Source: Photobacterium marinum (GTDB lineage Bacteria > Pseudomonadota > Gammaproteobacteria > Enterobacterales > Vibrionaceae). From it: DNA of 64,000 nucleotides. Of the stretch, positions 45,699 through 56,256 are shown piece by piece. Under the pieces are notes generated by a model that worked only from the letters and a program-made list of their open reading frames with translations, had not been told where the DNA came from and searched no databases. A program made the position numbers and the translations under genes. Positions within the stretch are counted from its first letter, which is position 1. Each line of letters starts with the position of its first letter. The DNA lies in contig NZ_AMZO01000022.1 of NCBI RefSeq assembly GCF_000331515.1, positions 1 to 64,000 on the forward strand. The letters are read 5' to 3'.

Positions 45699-45847
45699 TA
45701 GCGATTTCGTCAGGAATCTTGGGGGGCGCGCAGTATACCTAATTCGTTCGCTTAAGCCTAAGAGTGGACAGAACCAGTTTTTTGGAAATTAAAAGTGAGG
45801 GTAAATAAAAGAGGGAACAACTAAGAGAGTAATGAAGAAGAGAAGGA

Positions 45848-45869
45848 GGAGTGGCTTCAGCACCACTCC
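45848..45869. terminator. Hairpin after the first chemoreceptor gene
   Basis: GGAGTGG/CCACTCC stem; the minus-strand tail is T-rich but interrupted. Confidence 0.55.
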
Positions 45870-45878
45870 CTCTTTATA

Positions 45879-47834
45879 TTACGAGTGCTTTGCAACCTGG
45901 AACTCACCCAGGCGTTTTTTCTGGTCTTCTGCAAGTCGCGACAGGTGATTGCTGGCTTCGGCTGTTTGGCTGATGCCTGCTACGTTTTGGTTAATAATGT
46001 CGTTGATATTGTTGATGCTCTCAGTGATCTCAACAATAGCTCGGCTCTGTTCGTCGACAGAAGTAGTGACATCACCGTTAACGTGGCTGATCTGTTCCAG
46101 CGCTTGGCTGATTGACTCTATCTGGCGGTTTGTCTGCTCAGTGATCTCATTATTACTGTTGACCTTGTCCAGACTGTTGTTGACAGCATCAACAACAGCT
46201 GCTGATTTTTGTTGCAGCTGCTCGATAATGGACTGGATTTGCTGGGTTGAATCCTGAGTTTTAGCCGCCAGAACTCGAACTTCATCAGCAACTACGGCAA
46301 AACCGCGTCCGCTGGCACCGGCACGTGCCGCTTCGATGGCGGCATTCAGTGCGAGCAGGTTGGTTTGCTCTGAGATACTGTCGATAACAGTGATAACTTC
46401 ACTAATCCGGATGCTCTGCTCATTCAGTTCCGTCACCTGGCCAGAGGTATCGTTCAGTTGCTCAGTTAGTTCCTGAGTCAGTACGCGCGCCTGCTGGGCA
46501 ATAGCGGTACTTTCTGCGCCTAGTGCCAGTGCCTGTTGAGCACTTTCATCGGCTGTTTTGGCATAGCCATCTACTTGGGTTGCCGCCGAAGAGAGCTGAG
46601 TAACTGCAGTGGCAATCTGTTCAACTTGTTGTTGCTGATCACGGCCGTTAACTTCACTTTGAGTCATAACTGCAGCCAGTTCAGTAGATGATGCTGCTAC
46701 TTCATCACTAACGCTACGCAGAGCACGGATTGTGTGGCCCAACTGGGTAATAGCATTATCCAGGCTGGCACCCAGCATACCGATTTCATTGTTACCACTG
46801 ATGCCGGTTGTTTTATCCATCTTTCCATCCGCAAGGTCGCGCACAGCAAGATAAAGGGTGCGCAGGATTTGATTGATAGCATTGGCCAGCAATAGGCTGA
46901 TGGTGATCGACAGGACAACAGCAATTGCGCTGGCTGTCATCTGACTGGTTGTTACTGAGCTCAGCAGAGATGTCGAGGTTTCTGACAGTTCTTCTGTGGC
47001 AACGCGAGATTGCTCGGCCAGCATATTGATCAGTCTGGTATTTTTATTTGCCAGATCGATCATGTGCTTGACGGTGCTGTCTTTTTCATGCTGAAGGCGA
47101 ATGATTGTCAGCAGTTGCTGTTCCCAGATTTGTACATCGGTATACAGTACTTTGGTCTCTGGCCATTGCGCGAATGGTTTTACCAGCTTAAGCATATCGC
47201 GGGTATGCTTCAGGGCATTTTGGGTTGATTCTTTATTTTGATCTTTTACTCCTTCAGCAATGTTGTAGAGCATCAGGCCTGCAATGTCAGACATCTGGGC
47301 AATGTCTTTATTCCACTTTGCAAGATCAGCAGCACTTCTGTTGCGGGTAACCCGAACATCAGCTTCGTTTAGTACAGTAGAAATCCAACTGGTCTCATCA
47401 TAGATTTTGCGAATTTCACGGCGTTGCTGGCGTAACTGTTCTGAATCAGCTGTGTATTGTTGGAAGTTCTCAATGAACTGTTCCAGTGAACGGGAAAGTT
47501 CGGGTGTCAGTGCCTGGTTGCCATTGGTACGTAGCTGGCTGAATTCGTTTTTTATTGCAGTTAGGTTGTTGTTATTGGTTTGTACCATGGCATCAAGATG
47601 CTGGTAGAAGCCAAGTGCATAAATGCCTTTCATGCGGCTGGCATCGAATAGGTTCTGGAAGCTGTTTATCTGGCTGTTGAAAACGATGTAGTCATTCACT
47701 TTCTGAGTATTACTTTCTACTTCATTAAGCAGGTTTTGGCTGATGAAGATAGTGATGATGAAACACAAGATGGCAAAGGCCGAAGAAAGTGAAAGCAGGA
47801 TGCGTAATGGTATATTTTTGATTGTATTTAACAT
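45879..47834 (-). CDS. Methyl-accepting chemotaxis protein 1
   Basis: A 651-residue class I chemoreceptor: first helix (about 10-32), a helical periplasmic domain to about 300, second helix (about 305-325), HAMP, and a signalling domain with the conserved hairpin tip [20 protein letters not shown] and [13 protein letters not shown]. The sensor contains [12 protein letters not shown] near its start, reminiscent of NIT-type sensors, but this is weak. It ends without a CheR-tether pentapeptide. It is about 70% like its neighbour MCP 2 by eye, with the tip near-identical and the sensor diverged. Confidence 0.93.
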   Translation of the reverse strand: MLNTIKNIPLRILLSLSSAFAILCFIITIFISQNLLNEVESNTQKVNDYIVFNSQINSFQNLFDASRMKGIYALGFYQHLDAMVQTNNNNLTAIKNEFSQLRTNGNQALTPELSRSLEQFIENFQQYTADSEQLRQQRREIRKIYDETSWISTVLNEADVRVTRNRSAADLAKWNKDIAQMSDIAGLMLYNIAEGVKDQNKESTQNALKHTRDMLKLVKPFAQWPETKVLYTDVQIWEQQLLTIIRLQHEKDSTVKHMIDLANKNTRLINMLAEQSRVATEELSETSTSLLSSVTTSQMTASAIAVVLSITISLLLANAINQILRTLYLAVRDLADGKMDKTTGISGNNEIGMLGASLDNAITQLGHTIRALRSVSDEVAASSTELAAVMTQSEVNGRDQQQQVEQIATAVTQLSSAATQVDGYAKTADESAQQALALGAESTAIAQQARVLTQELTEQLNDTSGQVTELNEQSIRISEVITVIDSISEQTNLLALNAAIEAARAGASGRGFAVVADEVRVLAAKTQDSTQQIQSIIEQLQQKSAAVVDAVNNSLDKVNSNNEITEQTNRQIESISQALEQISHVNGDVTTSVDEQSRAIVEITESINNINDIINQNVAGISQTAEASNHLSRLAEDQKKRLGEFQVAKHS

Positions 47835-48101
47835 GAATGTCGCAGCTTAATTCTGTGTGAATGCACGAAAGATGCTTTGCGGGCATCAGGTATTCGGGAG
47901 GGGTATATTAAACGGGTTGTAATGTATTTTGTTTTATATTAATCCGAGGTGGCAGTAGTCTATTGCCATATATATGCTTTGTAAATACATTAGCTTGCAT
48001 TTGTGTGATGAATTATTCGGCAGTTAGATGAAGACCCGGCCGAAATGGCAGAAGGTGGTGAAAGGTTCGTCGGATGAGAGGGTATTTGATGAGGGTATAA
48101 G
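47835..48101. other. Region between the two chemoreceptor genes
   Basis: No gene is seen. It should hold the promoter of chemoreceptor 1; the hairpin at 48102-48133 separates the two transcripts. Confidence 0.5.
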
Positions 48102-48133
48102 AAAAGGAAGTGACATTGCTGCCACTTCCTTTT
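48102..48133. terminator. Terminator of chemoreceptor 2
   Basis: Perfect 11-bp arms AAAAGGAAGTG/CACTTCCTTTT. Confidence 0.85.
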
Positions 48134-48148
48134 AATAAAATATGGGGG

Positions 48149-50098
48149 TTATTGGCCGACCTGGAATTCACCCAGGCGATTTTTCTGGTCTTCTGCCAGC
48201 TGAGACAGGTGGCTGCTGGCCTCGGCACTCTGACTGATACCAGCTACATTCTGGCTGATAATATCGTTGATATTGTTGATGTTCTGAGTGATATCAACGA
48301 TAGCCCTGCTTTGTTCTTCCACTGAAGCGGTAACATCGCCATTAACCTGACTGATTTGCTCCAGAGCCTGAGATATCGACTCGATCTGGACCGTGGTTTG
48401 CTCTGCAATCTCGTAGTTGCTGTTTACTTTCTCAAGGCTGTTGTTTACTGCATCAACCACGGCTGAAGATTTATGCTGCAGCTGCTCAATGATCGTCTGG
48501 ATCTGCTGAGTTGAATCCTGAGTTTTGGCTGCCAGTACACGAACTTCATCAGCAACAACCGCAAAGCCGCGACCGCTTTCACCGGCACGTGCTGCTTCAA
48601 TCGCCGCATTCAGCGCCAGCAGGTTTGTCTGCTCTGAAATGCTGTCAATTACAGTAATGACTTCACTGATCTTGATGCTTTGCTCGTTCAGGTCAATTAC
48701 CTGGCTTGATGTTTCATTCAGTTGATCGGCCAGTTCTTGGGTTAGCTGACGTGAGTGCTGGGCAATCGTAGTGCTTTCAGCGCCCATTGCCAGTGCCTGT
48801 TGGGCATTTTCGTCAGCCGCTTTGGCATAACCGTCAACTTGGCTGGCGGCTGCAGAAAGCTCAGTGACTGCTGTGGTGATCAGTTCCACCTGCTGTTGCT
48901 GTTCACGACCATTGACTTCGCTTTGGGTCATCACCGCCGCCAGCTCTGTTGACGATGCGGCCACTTCGTCACCGACACCACGAAGAGCGCGAATGGTTTG
49001 TCCCAGCTCTTCAATGGCTTCATCAAGACTTGAGCCAAGCAGGCCGATTTCATTATTGCCTTTGATGTTTGAGCGAACATCAAGTTTACCTTCTGCCATA
49101 TTTTTAACGGTCTGGTATAAGGTGTTCATGATATCGCTGATCGCATTGGAGAGCAGGATACTGATAGACAATGCCAATACAGTTGCAATCAGAGTCGCGA
49201 TTAGCTGAGTGCTGTTAACAGATTCAAGTAGATCTGTGGTTGTCTCAGACAGTTCAGCCGTTTTGCTATTTGAAGCCTGTGATAGCTTAGTGATGATTTC
49301 GGTATTGATATTACCTAAATCAATCATGTGTTTAACTGTCTGGCTTTTTTCGTTTTGCAGCTCAATAATTTGTTTGATTTGCTGCTCCCACATGCGTGAG
49401 TTTTGTACCAGTTCTTTACTTTCTGGCCAGTTGGTAAAAGGAGCTAGCTGTTTAAGCAGAGACTGGGTGTGTTCCAGAGTGATTTTGGTATCTTCCTGGC
49501 TTTGACCTTTTACACCAACTGCAATGTGGTAAAGCATCAGGCCGGTAGTATCTGCCATTTGTGCAATTTCTTTATTCCACGGCTCTCGTTCTTCTTCGCT
49601 GCGTTTTTCTGTCACCTGCAAATCAGCATTTTTCAGATCGGTGGTGATCCAGCTGGTGGCATCATAAATCGTTCTGATTTGCTGGCGCTGGCTGCGCATC
49701 TCTTCAGAGGCTTTTACGTACTGCTTGTAATTACTGACAAATGTTTCCAGAGATCGCTTTACTTCCGGAGTCACTGCGTAATTATCAGAATGCATTAACT
49801 TGTCAAAGCTGCGCTGGATATTTGCCAGGTTCTCTTTATTGATGCTGACCATTTCGTCCATACGGTCATAAAAACCCAGTGCATAAATAGATTTCATCCG
49901 GCTTACATCCTGCAAGTCCTGGAATAGTTTCATTACACTGTTAAATTCAATGAAATCATTAACTACGTCGGTATTATCTTCAACCTCTGAAATCAGGTTC
50001 TGGCTGATGACAATCGTAATAATGAAACACAGCACAGCAAAAGCTGATGATAACGAAAGTAATATTCGTAGTGGTAGATTCTTTATTGTATTTAGCAT
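48149..50098 (-). CDS. Methyl-accepting chemotaxis protein 2
   Basis: The 649-residue paralogue of the previous receptor has the same layout: helices near 10-32 and 305-325, HAMP, and the tip [20 protein letters not shown]. Its first 60 residues and whole signalling domain are nearly the same as in MCP 1, while the periplasmic part differs at many positions, so the two probably bind related but different ligands. It ends LGEFQVGQ without a tether motif. The pair arose by tandem duplication and each copy has its own terminator. Confidence 0.93.
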   Translation of the reverse strand: MLNTIKNLPLRILLSLSSAFAVLCFIITIVISQNLISEVEDNTDVVNDFIEFNSVMKLFQDLQDVSRMKSIYALGFYDRMDEMVSINKENLANIQRSFDKLMHSDNYAVTPEVKRSLETFVSNYKQYVKASEEMRSQRQQIRTIYDATSWITTDLKNADLQVTEKRSEEEREPWNKEIAQMADTTGLMLYHIAVGVKGQSQEDTKITLEHTQSLLKQLAPFTNWPESKELVQNSRMWEQQIKQIIELQNEKSQTVKHMIDLGNINTEIITKLSQASNSKTAELSETTTDLLESVNSTQLIATLIATVLALSISILLSNAISDIMNTLYQTVKNMAEGKLDVRSNIKGNNEIGLLGSSLDEAIEELGQTIRALRGVGDEVAASSTELAAVMTQSEVNGREQQQQVELITTAVTELSAAASQVDGYAKAADENAQQALAMGAESTTIAQHSRQLTQELADQLNETSSQVIDLNEQSIKISEVITVIDSISEQTNLLALNAAIEAARAGESGRGFAVVADEVRVLAAKTQDSTQQIQTIIEQLQHKSSAVVDAVNNSLEKVNSNYEIAEQTTVQIESISQALEQISQVNGDVTASVEEQSRAIVDITQNINNINDIISQNVAGISQSAEASSHLSQLAEDQKNRLGEFQVGQ

Positions 50099-50771
50099 GA
50101 CTTTTAACGTTATTTATGGCGCAAGAACGAAGGTGGCTTTTTATAGTAATTAGTGTGATTGCATATATTGAACATATCCGTCACACATAATCTGTTCGTG
50201 GTGGGTATTATATGTTCAATCAATAAAACTTAATAGAGGATAAAGGGCGCAATTTCTTATTTGGTGGTAAAAATAAAATGAAAAAAATAGATCATACAGA
50301 AATATATAAAAATACTTTTTCATAAATACAAATAAGCCTGATCTTTATATATTAATTGTATTTTCTCCTTCTCTTTTTCTTTATTTAATTTGTTTCATAG
50401 CTACTTGGATTTACTGTTGACTGATTTTAATTCTCACCTTTTTCTAGGAAATATTCCTAATTTAATTAAAGCTATCTTCACTGCGCTTTTTTACTTTTCT
50501 TTGTGTTATATGATTTGGCTATATGCCATTTGTGCAAAGATTAAGGTTTGGTGACAACTTGATAATTATTATTGAGTTTTTGACCGCCATCCCACCTTGA
50601 TATAACACCAAGTGAAAGTTGTCACAGTTAAAATTGTTGCGTTATAGCAGAATGAATTGGTCGGATGAGATGCCGTTAGGTGTTTATTCTGTCAGTTCAT
50701 AACTATTCATCAGTTTAGCCTGAATTAGTAATAAAAATCAGTCTAAGCCGGATGGTGATAAGAGGGATACG
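50099..50771. other. AT-rich promoter region of the dipeptidase operon
   Basis: No gene is supported. GTGACAACTT (50551-50560) and its complement AAGTTGTCAC (50616-50625) form a spaced inverted repeat about 150-220 bp before the dipeptidase gene, a possible operator pair. Confidence 0.5.
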
Positions 50772-52127
50772 ATGAAAGCAACAATAGCATCAAAGATAAA
50801 CGCAATGCGTGATGACTATATTGCCGCAGTGAAGCGTTTAGTGGCGATACCGAGTGTTTACCAGGAAGACGATACCGACAGGCCGTTTGGGCAGCCGATT
50901 GATGATTGTCTGACGGAAACACTGAACCTTTGTCAGGAAATGGGTTTTTCCGTTTTTAAAGACAGTGACGGTTATTACGGTTACGCCGAAATTGGTGATG
51001 GTGAGCAGATGATTGGTGTGCTTGGCCATTTGGATGTTGTACCAACAGGTGAACTTTCTGCCTGGGATTCTGAACCATTTGTACCAGAGATCCGCGACGG
51101 AAAATTATATGGTCGTGGTACCCAGGATGATAAAGGCCCGACACTGGCCGCTATCTTTGCGGTTAAAGCCCTGATTGACAGCGGCGTTACCCTGAACAAG
51201 CGAATTCGTTTTATCTTCGGTACAGACGAAGAAACCCTGTGGCGCTGTATCGATCGCTATCTGGAAAAAGAAGAAGTACCTCAGTGCGGTTTCACACCAG
51301 ATGCTTCTTTCCCGTTAATCCACGCAGAAAAAATGCTGATCCAGTCCTGGGTTCACGGACCGGGTGACGCAGAAGTGCAGTTGGATTGTGGCGGCGCATT
51401 AAACGCTGTGCCTGAACTGGCGAAGTATGAAGGTCCGCTATGGGAAGAGCTGGTTGCCAAACTTGATGAACTTGGTTTTGATTTTACTGCTGAAGATGCC
51501 GAGGTAACTGTTTTCGGTAAGGCGGCACACTCTGCGGCTGCGGACATCAAGGGCGTTAATGCGATTTCTCGCTTGTGTATTGCTCTGAGTGAGCTTGGCG
51601 TTACCCATCCTGCGGTTCACTTTGTTGCTGAGCAGGTTGGTGAAGATGCCAATGCCAGAGAGATTTTCGGCCCGGTAGAAGATGTCAGCGGTCGCCTGAC
51701 ATTTAACGTTGCCCAGCTCAATATTAATGAACAGAGCAGTAAGCTCGGTATCGATATCCGGGTGCCGGTAACTTTCAGTAAAGAAGATTTTGATAACGAT
51801 ATCCTGGCGGTTTGCGAGCAGTATGACCTCAGGTATGAAGAGTTTGATGTGTTGCCATCTCTGTATATGCCAGCAGAAAGCCCGGTTATTCAGACATTAA
51901 TGGCCGCATATCAGGAAGTAAGCGGTGATATGGAAAGTCAGCCTATGACCTCGGGAGGCGCGACTTATGCTCGTGCAATCCCTAACTGTGTTGCTTACGG
52001 GGCGATTTTCCCTGGCCGTGAGAAAGTTGAGCACATGCCCAACGAGTATTTGATCATTGATGACATGCTCAAAGCAATGAACGTGTATGCAAATGCGATC
52101 TACCAATTGCAGGGAGTAGAGCTATGA
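50772..52127 (+). CDS. M20-family dipeptidase (PepV-like)
   Basis: The 451-residue metallopeptidase carries the M20 zinc ligands: His in GVLGHLDVVP, bridging Asp in GRGTQDDKGP, Glu pair in TDEETLW, Asp in FTPDASFP, and a C-terminal His in EHMPNEY. Domain order and the lid insertion (about 190-320) match PepV/Sapep dipeptidases. No signal peptide is present, so it is cytosolic and would split imported dipeptides. Its stop overlaps the YfcC-type transporter start (ATGA), so peptide or amino-acid exchange and hydrolysis are coupled. Confidence 0.88.
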   Translation: MKATIASKINAMRDDYIAAVKRLVAIPSVYQEDDTDRPFGQPIDDCLTETLNLCQEMGFSVFKDSDGYYGYAEIGDGEQMIGVLGHLDVVPTGELSAWDSEPFVPEIRDGKLYGRGTQDDKGPTLAAIFAVKALIDSGVTLNKRIRFIFGTDEETLWRCIDRYLEKEEVPQCGFTPDASFPLIHAEKMLIQSWVHGPGDAEVQLDCGGALNAVPELAKYEGPLWEELVAKLDELGFDFTAEDAEVTVFGKAAHSAAADIKGVNAISRLCIALSELGVTHPAVHFVAEQVGEDANAREIFGPVEDVSGRLTFNVAQLNINEQSSKLGIDIRVPVTFSKEDFDNDILAVCEQYDLRYEEFDVLPSLYMPAESPVIQTLMAAYQEVSGDMESQPMTSGGATYARAIPNCVAYGAIFPGREKVEHMPNEYLIIDDMLKAMNVYANAIYQLQGVEL

Positions 52128-53605
52128 CGACAGCAACAGAGGCTGGCAAAATGAAAAAATCATTCAAGATGCCAACGGTTTATACCATCCTGTTTATCAT
52201 CATTGCCCTGGTGGCATTGCTGACGTGGATTATGCCGGCTGGTAAATATGACTACATCGTTAACGGTACGGATCAGGTGATCCCGGCTGCTGAAGTGTTG
52301 GATTATTCTGGTGGTGAGCGCCTGTTGCCGATTCCTGGCTCGTATCAGGAACTGGAATCTTCGCCACAGGGTGTGATTGATGTGCTGATGGCACCAATCA
52401 AAGGCTTCCACAAAGCGGTTGATGTGGCGCTGTTTGTGCTGGTGATCGGTGGTTTCCTTGCAGTAACTATGCGCACCGGCGCGATGGACTCCGGGGTTGC
52501 GGCGATTGTTCGTAAGTTCCATGGTCGTGAGCAGATGATGATCCCGGTACTTATCACCTTGTTTGCATTAGGTGGTTCTACTTACGGGATGGCGGAAGAA
52601 ACCGTTGCCTTCTGGGCGGTGATTCTGCCGGTAATGGCTGCTGCCGGCTATGACCGTATGGTTGCGGCGGGGATTATCCTTTTGGGTTCCGGTGTCGGTG
52701 TTCTGGCATCTACCGTTAACCCATTTGCGACAGGTATAGCTTCCGGTTTTGCCGGGCTGCCTATCGGTGAAGGTATCGGCTTGCGTGTGATTCAGCTTGC
52801 AGTTTTGGTTGTGATGGCTTCATGGTTCGTTATGCGTTATGCATCGAAAGTGAAAGCGGATAAATCACATTCTGTGCTGGCTGATATCGAGTTTAATGAT
52901 GAGTTCTCTCATGTTAAGGAAGATGACGGTGAATTTACCGGTAAGCAGAAGCTGACCATGACCGTCTTCTTCGGTGCTTTCCTGGTGATGATCTACGGTG
53001 TTATTCCTTGGGAAGACATGGGCATTACGGCTATTCCAACCCTGTGGTGGTGGTTTGATGAATTGTCTACCTTATTCCTGACCGCTGCGATTGTTATTGC
53101 TGTGATCAACCGGATGTCTGAGGGGGATTTCATTAAAACCTTCATGGAAGGTGCCAAAGATCTTATCGGCGTTGCCCTGGTTGTTGCGGTTGCCCGTGGT
53201 ATCTACGTGGTGATGGATAACGGTGTGATTATTGATACTATCCTGAACTGGGCTGAAGGTGTGGTTACCGGTCTGTCATCTGGTGTTTTTGTGGTGGTGA
53301 CTTACTTTGTACACATTGTGCTGAGTTTCTTCATTCCATCTACATCCGGCCTGGCAACAGTTTCTATGCCGCTAATGGCACCGCTGGCTGACTTCTCTGG
53401 CATCGGTCGTGACTTGATCATTACCGCTTACCAGTCTGCTAGTGGCTGGATCAATATCTTTGCGCCAACTGCCGGTCACCTGGTTGCGGGTCTGGCGCTG
53501 GCTAAGATCCCTTATGAGCGCTTCCTGAAATGGGTAATGCCTTTTGTCATCATGGTATTGGTTGCAACTGTCATTATTCTGTTTGCCGGAGCAGCAATGA
53601 TGTAA
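52124..53605 (+). CDS. YfcC-family transporter
   Basis: A 493-residue inner-membrane protein of about twelve helices in the YfcC/ArcD-related (DcuC superfamily) group; family blocks include WIMPAGKYDY at the start, GGSTYGMAEETVAFW, GVLASTVNPFATGIASGF and FIPSTSGLATVSMPLMAPL. Members move amino acids, peptides or C4-dicarboxylates; the coupled dipeptidase suggests an amino-acid or dipeptide substrate here. Start overlaps the preceding stop by four bases. Confidence 0.87.
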   Translation: MTTATEAGKMKKSFKMPTVYTILFIIIALVALLTWIMPAGKYDYIVNGTDQVIPAAEVLDYSGGERLLPIPGSYQELESSPQGVIDVLMAPIKGFHKAVDVALFVLVIGGFLAVTMRTGAMDSGVAAIVRKFHGREQMMIPVLITLFALGGSTYGMAEETVAFWAVILPVMAAAGYDRMVAAGIILLGSGVGVLASTVNPFATGIASGFAGLPIGEGIGLRVIQLAVLVVMASWFVMRYASKVKADKSHSVLADIEFNDEFSHVKEDDGEFTGKQKLTMTVFFGAFLVMIYGVIPWEDMGITAIPTLWWWFDELSTLFLTAAIVIAVINRMSEGDFIKTFMEGAKDLIGVALVVAVARGIYVVMDNGVIIDTILNWAEGVVTGLSSGVFVVVTYFVHIVLSFFIPSTSGLATVSMPLMAPLADFSGIGRDLIITAYQSASGWINIFAPTAGHLVAGLALAKIPYERFLKWVMPFVIMVLVATVIILFAGAAMM

Positions 53606-53647
53606 TCATCAGAGAAGGGGCCTGGTTCTCCTTTCTTGTTACAGTAA

Positions 53648-53679
53648 AAAGAGCGAGTGGGGTAACCTGCTCGCTCTTT
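53648..53679. terminator. Terminator of the dipeptidase-YfcC operon
   Basis: Perfect 10-bp stem AAAGAGCGAG/CTCGCTCTTT followed by T-rich sequence. Confidence 0.8.
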
Positions 53680-54479
53680 CTATTTCTGGCTGCTTATAGC
53701 GGTCAGGATTAGTGTTTGTTCACCTCTTTTCATTTCTTCATCTCCCTGCTTTCGGTTCGTATTTTATGCTTGGCTTGTCATGTTCTGGCCATTTGCCTAG
53801 CTGGAAAAACGATAAGCTCATTTTTGTTTAATGAATATTTTTTCAGGTCGGGCTCGTTGGTTTTACCTCTGATAACATCAATACATTTTAGAGTGTTGCT
53901 TATTCTTTGGTGAGTGTTTATTGGCTTGTCTACTATAGTTTCTTATTACACTCAGGCTGCTTTTGTTTCTTTTTCTTTGCTCGCCGTTAGTCAGAGCTAT
54001 GATGATTGAAATTTGATGTAAAATTGTTCTTTTTCCTCATTGTGAGTTGTTATAACTGGTTTTTTTTGCTGTTTTTTAGTTTGGAATAGGGAGCAAATTT
54101 GTAGGAAAAACAACATTTATATCTGTGTTTGTGTGGTAGTTAATGATATCAGGTTCACTATTATCCCGCTTTTAAAGAAGGAAAAGCTATAAAGGTTTTT
54201 TTTACTATCAAAGCAGGGCGTTCTTTTTTGCAGTCAGGAAGGGTGATGTTGTTGCTAAGTGAATAACTATTCGTGTATTTTAGCTAATGTTGTCGCCTTG
54301 CTTTAGGTTAATGAAATGTTGCCAATTGTTATTGGTGGTGATATTTTCGGTAAGGTGCTCGGAATGCAGACAATCTGGCTATTCTTCATTTGAGTGTTCA
54401 GGCTGGCAGGAATAATGGCTCAGCATGCATTGTCGACGGGCGTAATTTTGAATTCACGGAGCAACAGGAGTTAGCGCGC
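53680..54479. other. Long T-rich intergenic region
   Basis: About 800 bp without a convincing gene; frames present have no ribosome-binding site or family signal. It probably carries the promoter of the ABC transporter operon. I see no clear repeat. Confidence 0.55.
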
Positions 54480-55250
54480 ATGGCAGAACAAGTGGCGCTT
54501 GATGTAAAGGATCTGCACAAATCTTTTGGTCAGAACGAAGTCCTTAAGGGGATTTCGCTGACAGCTCATCGTGGTGATGTCATTTCAATTATCGGCTCTT
54601 CCGGTTCCGGTAAAAGTACCTTTCTACGTTGCATCAATTTATTGGAAACGCCAACCCAAGGGGAGATTTGGGTTAATGGTGAATTGATCAAGATGAAGAA
54701 CAACCGTCGTGGTGAATACCTGCCTGTTGATGAGAAGCAGGTTCAACGTATTCGCTCACGGTTGGCAATGGTTTTTCAGGGGTTCAATCTCTGGTCACAC
54801 ATGACGGTGCTGGGTAATGTGATTGAAGCGCCGATCCATGTACTGGGCGTTCCTCGGGCAGAGGCAATAGAAAAAGCTGAAGAGCTGCTAAATAAAGTTG
54901 GCCTGTATGAACGTCGTAATTACTATCCGGGTCACCTTTCCGGTGGACAGCAACAGCGTGCTGCAATTGCCCGTGCGCTTGCGGTTGATCCGGAAGTGAT
55001 GCTGTTCGATGAACCGACATCCGCGCTTGACCCTGAGTTGGTCGGGGAAGTGTTAGGGGTAATGCAGGAGCTGGCACAGGAAGGCCGAACCATGCTGGTG
55101 GTTACTCATGAAATGGCTTTTGCTCGTGATGTTTCAAACCAGGTGATGTTCTTGCATCAGGGATTGGTAGAGGAGCAGGGATGTCCTGGCAAACTGTTCA
55201 CCAACCCTGAATCAGAAAGGTTGCAGCAATTTATCTCATCTATTTACTAA
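54480..55250 (+). CDS. Polar amino-acid ABC transporter ATPase
   Basis: The 256-residue ATPase is of the HisP/AotP type. Walker A (GSSGSGKST), signature (LSGGQQQRAAIARALA), Walker B (VMLFDEPTSALD) and the H-loop VTHEM are intact, and the insert KNNRRGEYLPVDEKQ is typical of HisP relatives. I choose ATG 54480, with AGGAG nine bases upstream, over an in-frame ATG 30 codons earlier. It heads a four-gene operon with a binding protein and two permeases. Confidence 0.92.
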   Translation: MAEQVALDVKDLHKSFGQNEVLKGISLTAHRGDVISIIGSSGSGKSTFLRCINLLETPTQGEIWVNGELIKMKNNRRGEYLPVDEKQVQRIRSRLAMVFQGFNLWSHMTVLGNVIEAPIHVLGVPRAEAIEKAEELLNKVGLYERRNYYPGHLSGGQQQRAAIARALAVDPEVMLFDEPTSALDPELVGEVLGVMQELAQEGRTMLVVTHEMAFARDVSNQVMFLHQGLVEEQGCPGKLFTNPESERLQQFISSIY

Positions 55251-55334
55251 ACTCAGTTATCAGGTTTTCAATCACTGCGCAGGCCAACGTTTGGGGACAG
55301 GCAGGCGCAGCAGCAAACACAACAGGAGTAGACA

Positions 55335-56111
55335 ATGAAAAAATGGATTTTGGCCGCGGCTGTCGTATTAAGTCTGGCAGTAACATCGGTTCAGGCTAAA
55401 GAGTGGAAAGTCGTTCGTTTCGGCATTGAAGGTGCCTATCCTCCGTTTAGCTGGACAGAGCCAAGCGGTGAGCTGAAAGGTTTTGATGTCGATATGGCCA
55501 ATGCCCTGTGTAAAGAGCTGCAGGTTAAGTGCAAGATTGTGGCTCAGGACTGGGATGGCATTATTCCTTCCCTGCTGGCACGAAAATACGATGCGATTAT
55601 TGCTGCTATGTCGATCACTGATGAGCGTAAGAAAAAGGTCGATTTCACCGGTAAGTATGCGTTGATCCCAAATAAGTTTGTTGCAAAGAAAGGCACCAAG
55701 ATTGAGTTCACTAAGGAAGGGCTTAAAGGGGTGAAAGTCGGCGTACAGCGTGCGACAACTCATGATAAGTACCTGACTGATAATTACGGTGATTCTGTTT
55801 CCATTGTTCGTTACGGCTCGTTCGATGATGCCTACCTTGATCTTAAGGCCGGGCGTATTGCCACCATTCTTGGTGATGCATCGGCACTGGAAGAAGGTTT
55901 GCTAAATAAAGAAGGCGGTAACGGTTATGAGTTTATCGGCCCTTCATTGACGGACCCTCAGTGGTTCGGTGACGGTTTCGGTATTGCTGTCCGCAAGCAG
56001 GATAAAGATCTGACCAAAAAGCTGGATGACGCGATTAAATCTCTTCGTGAGAAGGGAGTCTATCAGGAGATTGCTTCCCGCTACTTTGCCTACGATGTTT
56101 ATGGTGAGTAA
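55335..56111 (+). CDS. Periplasmic amino-acid-binding protein
   Basis: The 258-residue precursor has a signal peptide (residues 1-21, ending VQA) and the type-II binding fold of the HisJ/ArgT/AotJ group: GIEGAYPPFSW, LKGFDVDMANALCKEL, then MSITDERKKKVDFTGKY, and VGVQRATTHDKY. An Arg of the ITDERK block and Asp near FDDAYLDL bind the amino-acid alpha groups in the family. A basic amino acid (arginine, ornithine or lysine) is the likely ligand. Confidence 0.9.
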   Translation: MKKWILAAAVVLSLAVTSVQAKEWKVVRFGIEGAYPPFSWTEPSGELKGFDVDMANALCKELQVKCKIVAQDWDGIIPSLLARKYDAIIAAMSITDERKKKVDFTGKYALIPNKFVAKKGTKIEFTKEGLKGVKVGVQRATTHDKYLTDNYGDSVSIVRYGSFDDAYLDLKAGRIATILGDASALEEGLLNKEGGNGYEFIGPSLTDPQWFGDGFGIAVRKQDKDLTKKLDDAIKSLREKGVYQEIASRYFAYDVYGE

Positions 56112-56133
56112 CGCCCTTTTGTATTAAAGGGTT

Positions 56134-56235
56134 GGGGCCTGCAGTCTGTGTTGGCCCCGGGAAAATGAGAGCCGGACTCGGAAAGTATATGACAATAAGC
56201 CTGAGAGCTTAGTGTCCGGGGCGGCTCTGACCTGA
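56134..56235. repeat. Two hairpins between binding-protein and permease genes
   Basis: GGGGCC/GGCCCC and AGAGCCGGAC/GTCCGG-ggc-GGCTCT form two strong stems in the 145-bp gap. They may protect the upstream mRNA and reduce permease expression, as at many binding-protein genes. Confidence 0.6.
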
Positions 56236-56256
56236 GAAGTTTAAAGGAGTCTTCCC

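Noticed and set aside
53713-53913. 65-residue hydrophobic frame in the T-rich region
   Set aside because: Its hydrophobicity follows from T-rich sequence; no start signal or recognisable family.
54390-54479. 30-residue extension of the amino-acid ABC ATPase
   Set aside because: No ribosome-binding site at the upstream ATG; a well-spaced AGGAG precedes the internal ATG, where homology begins.
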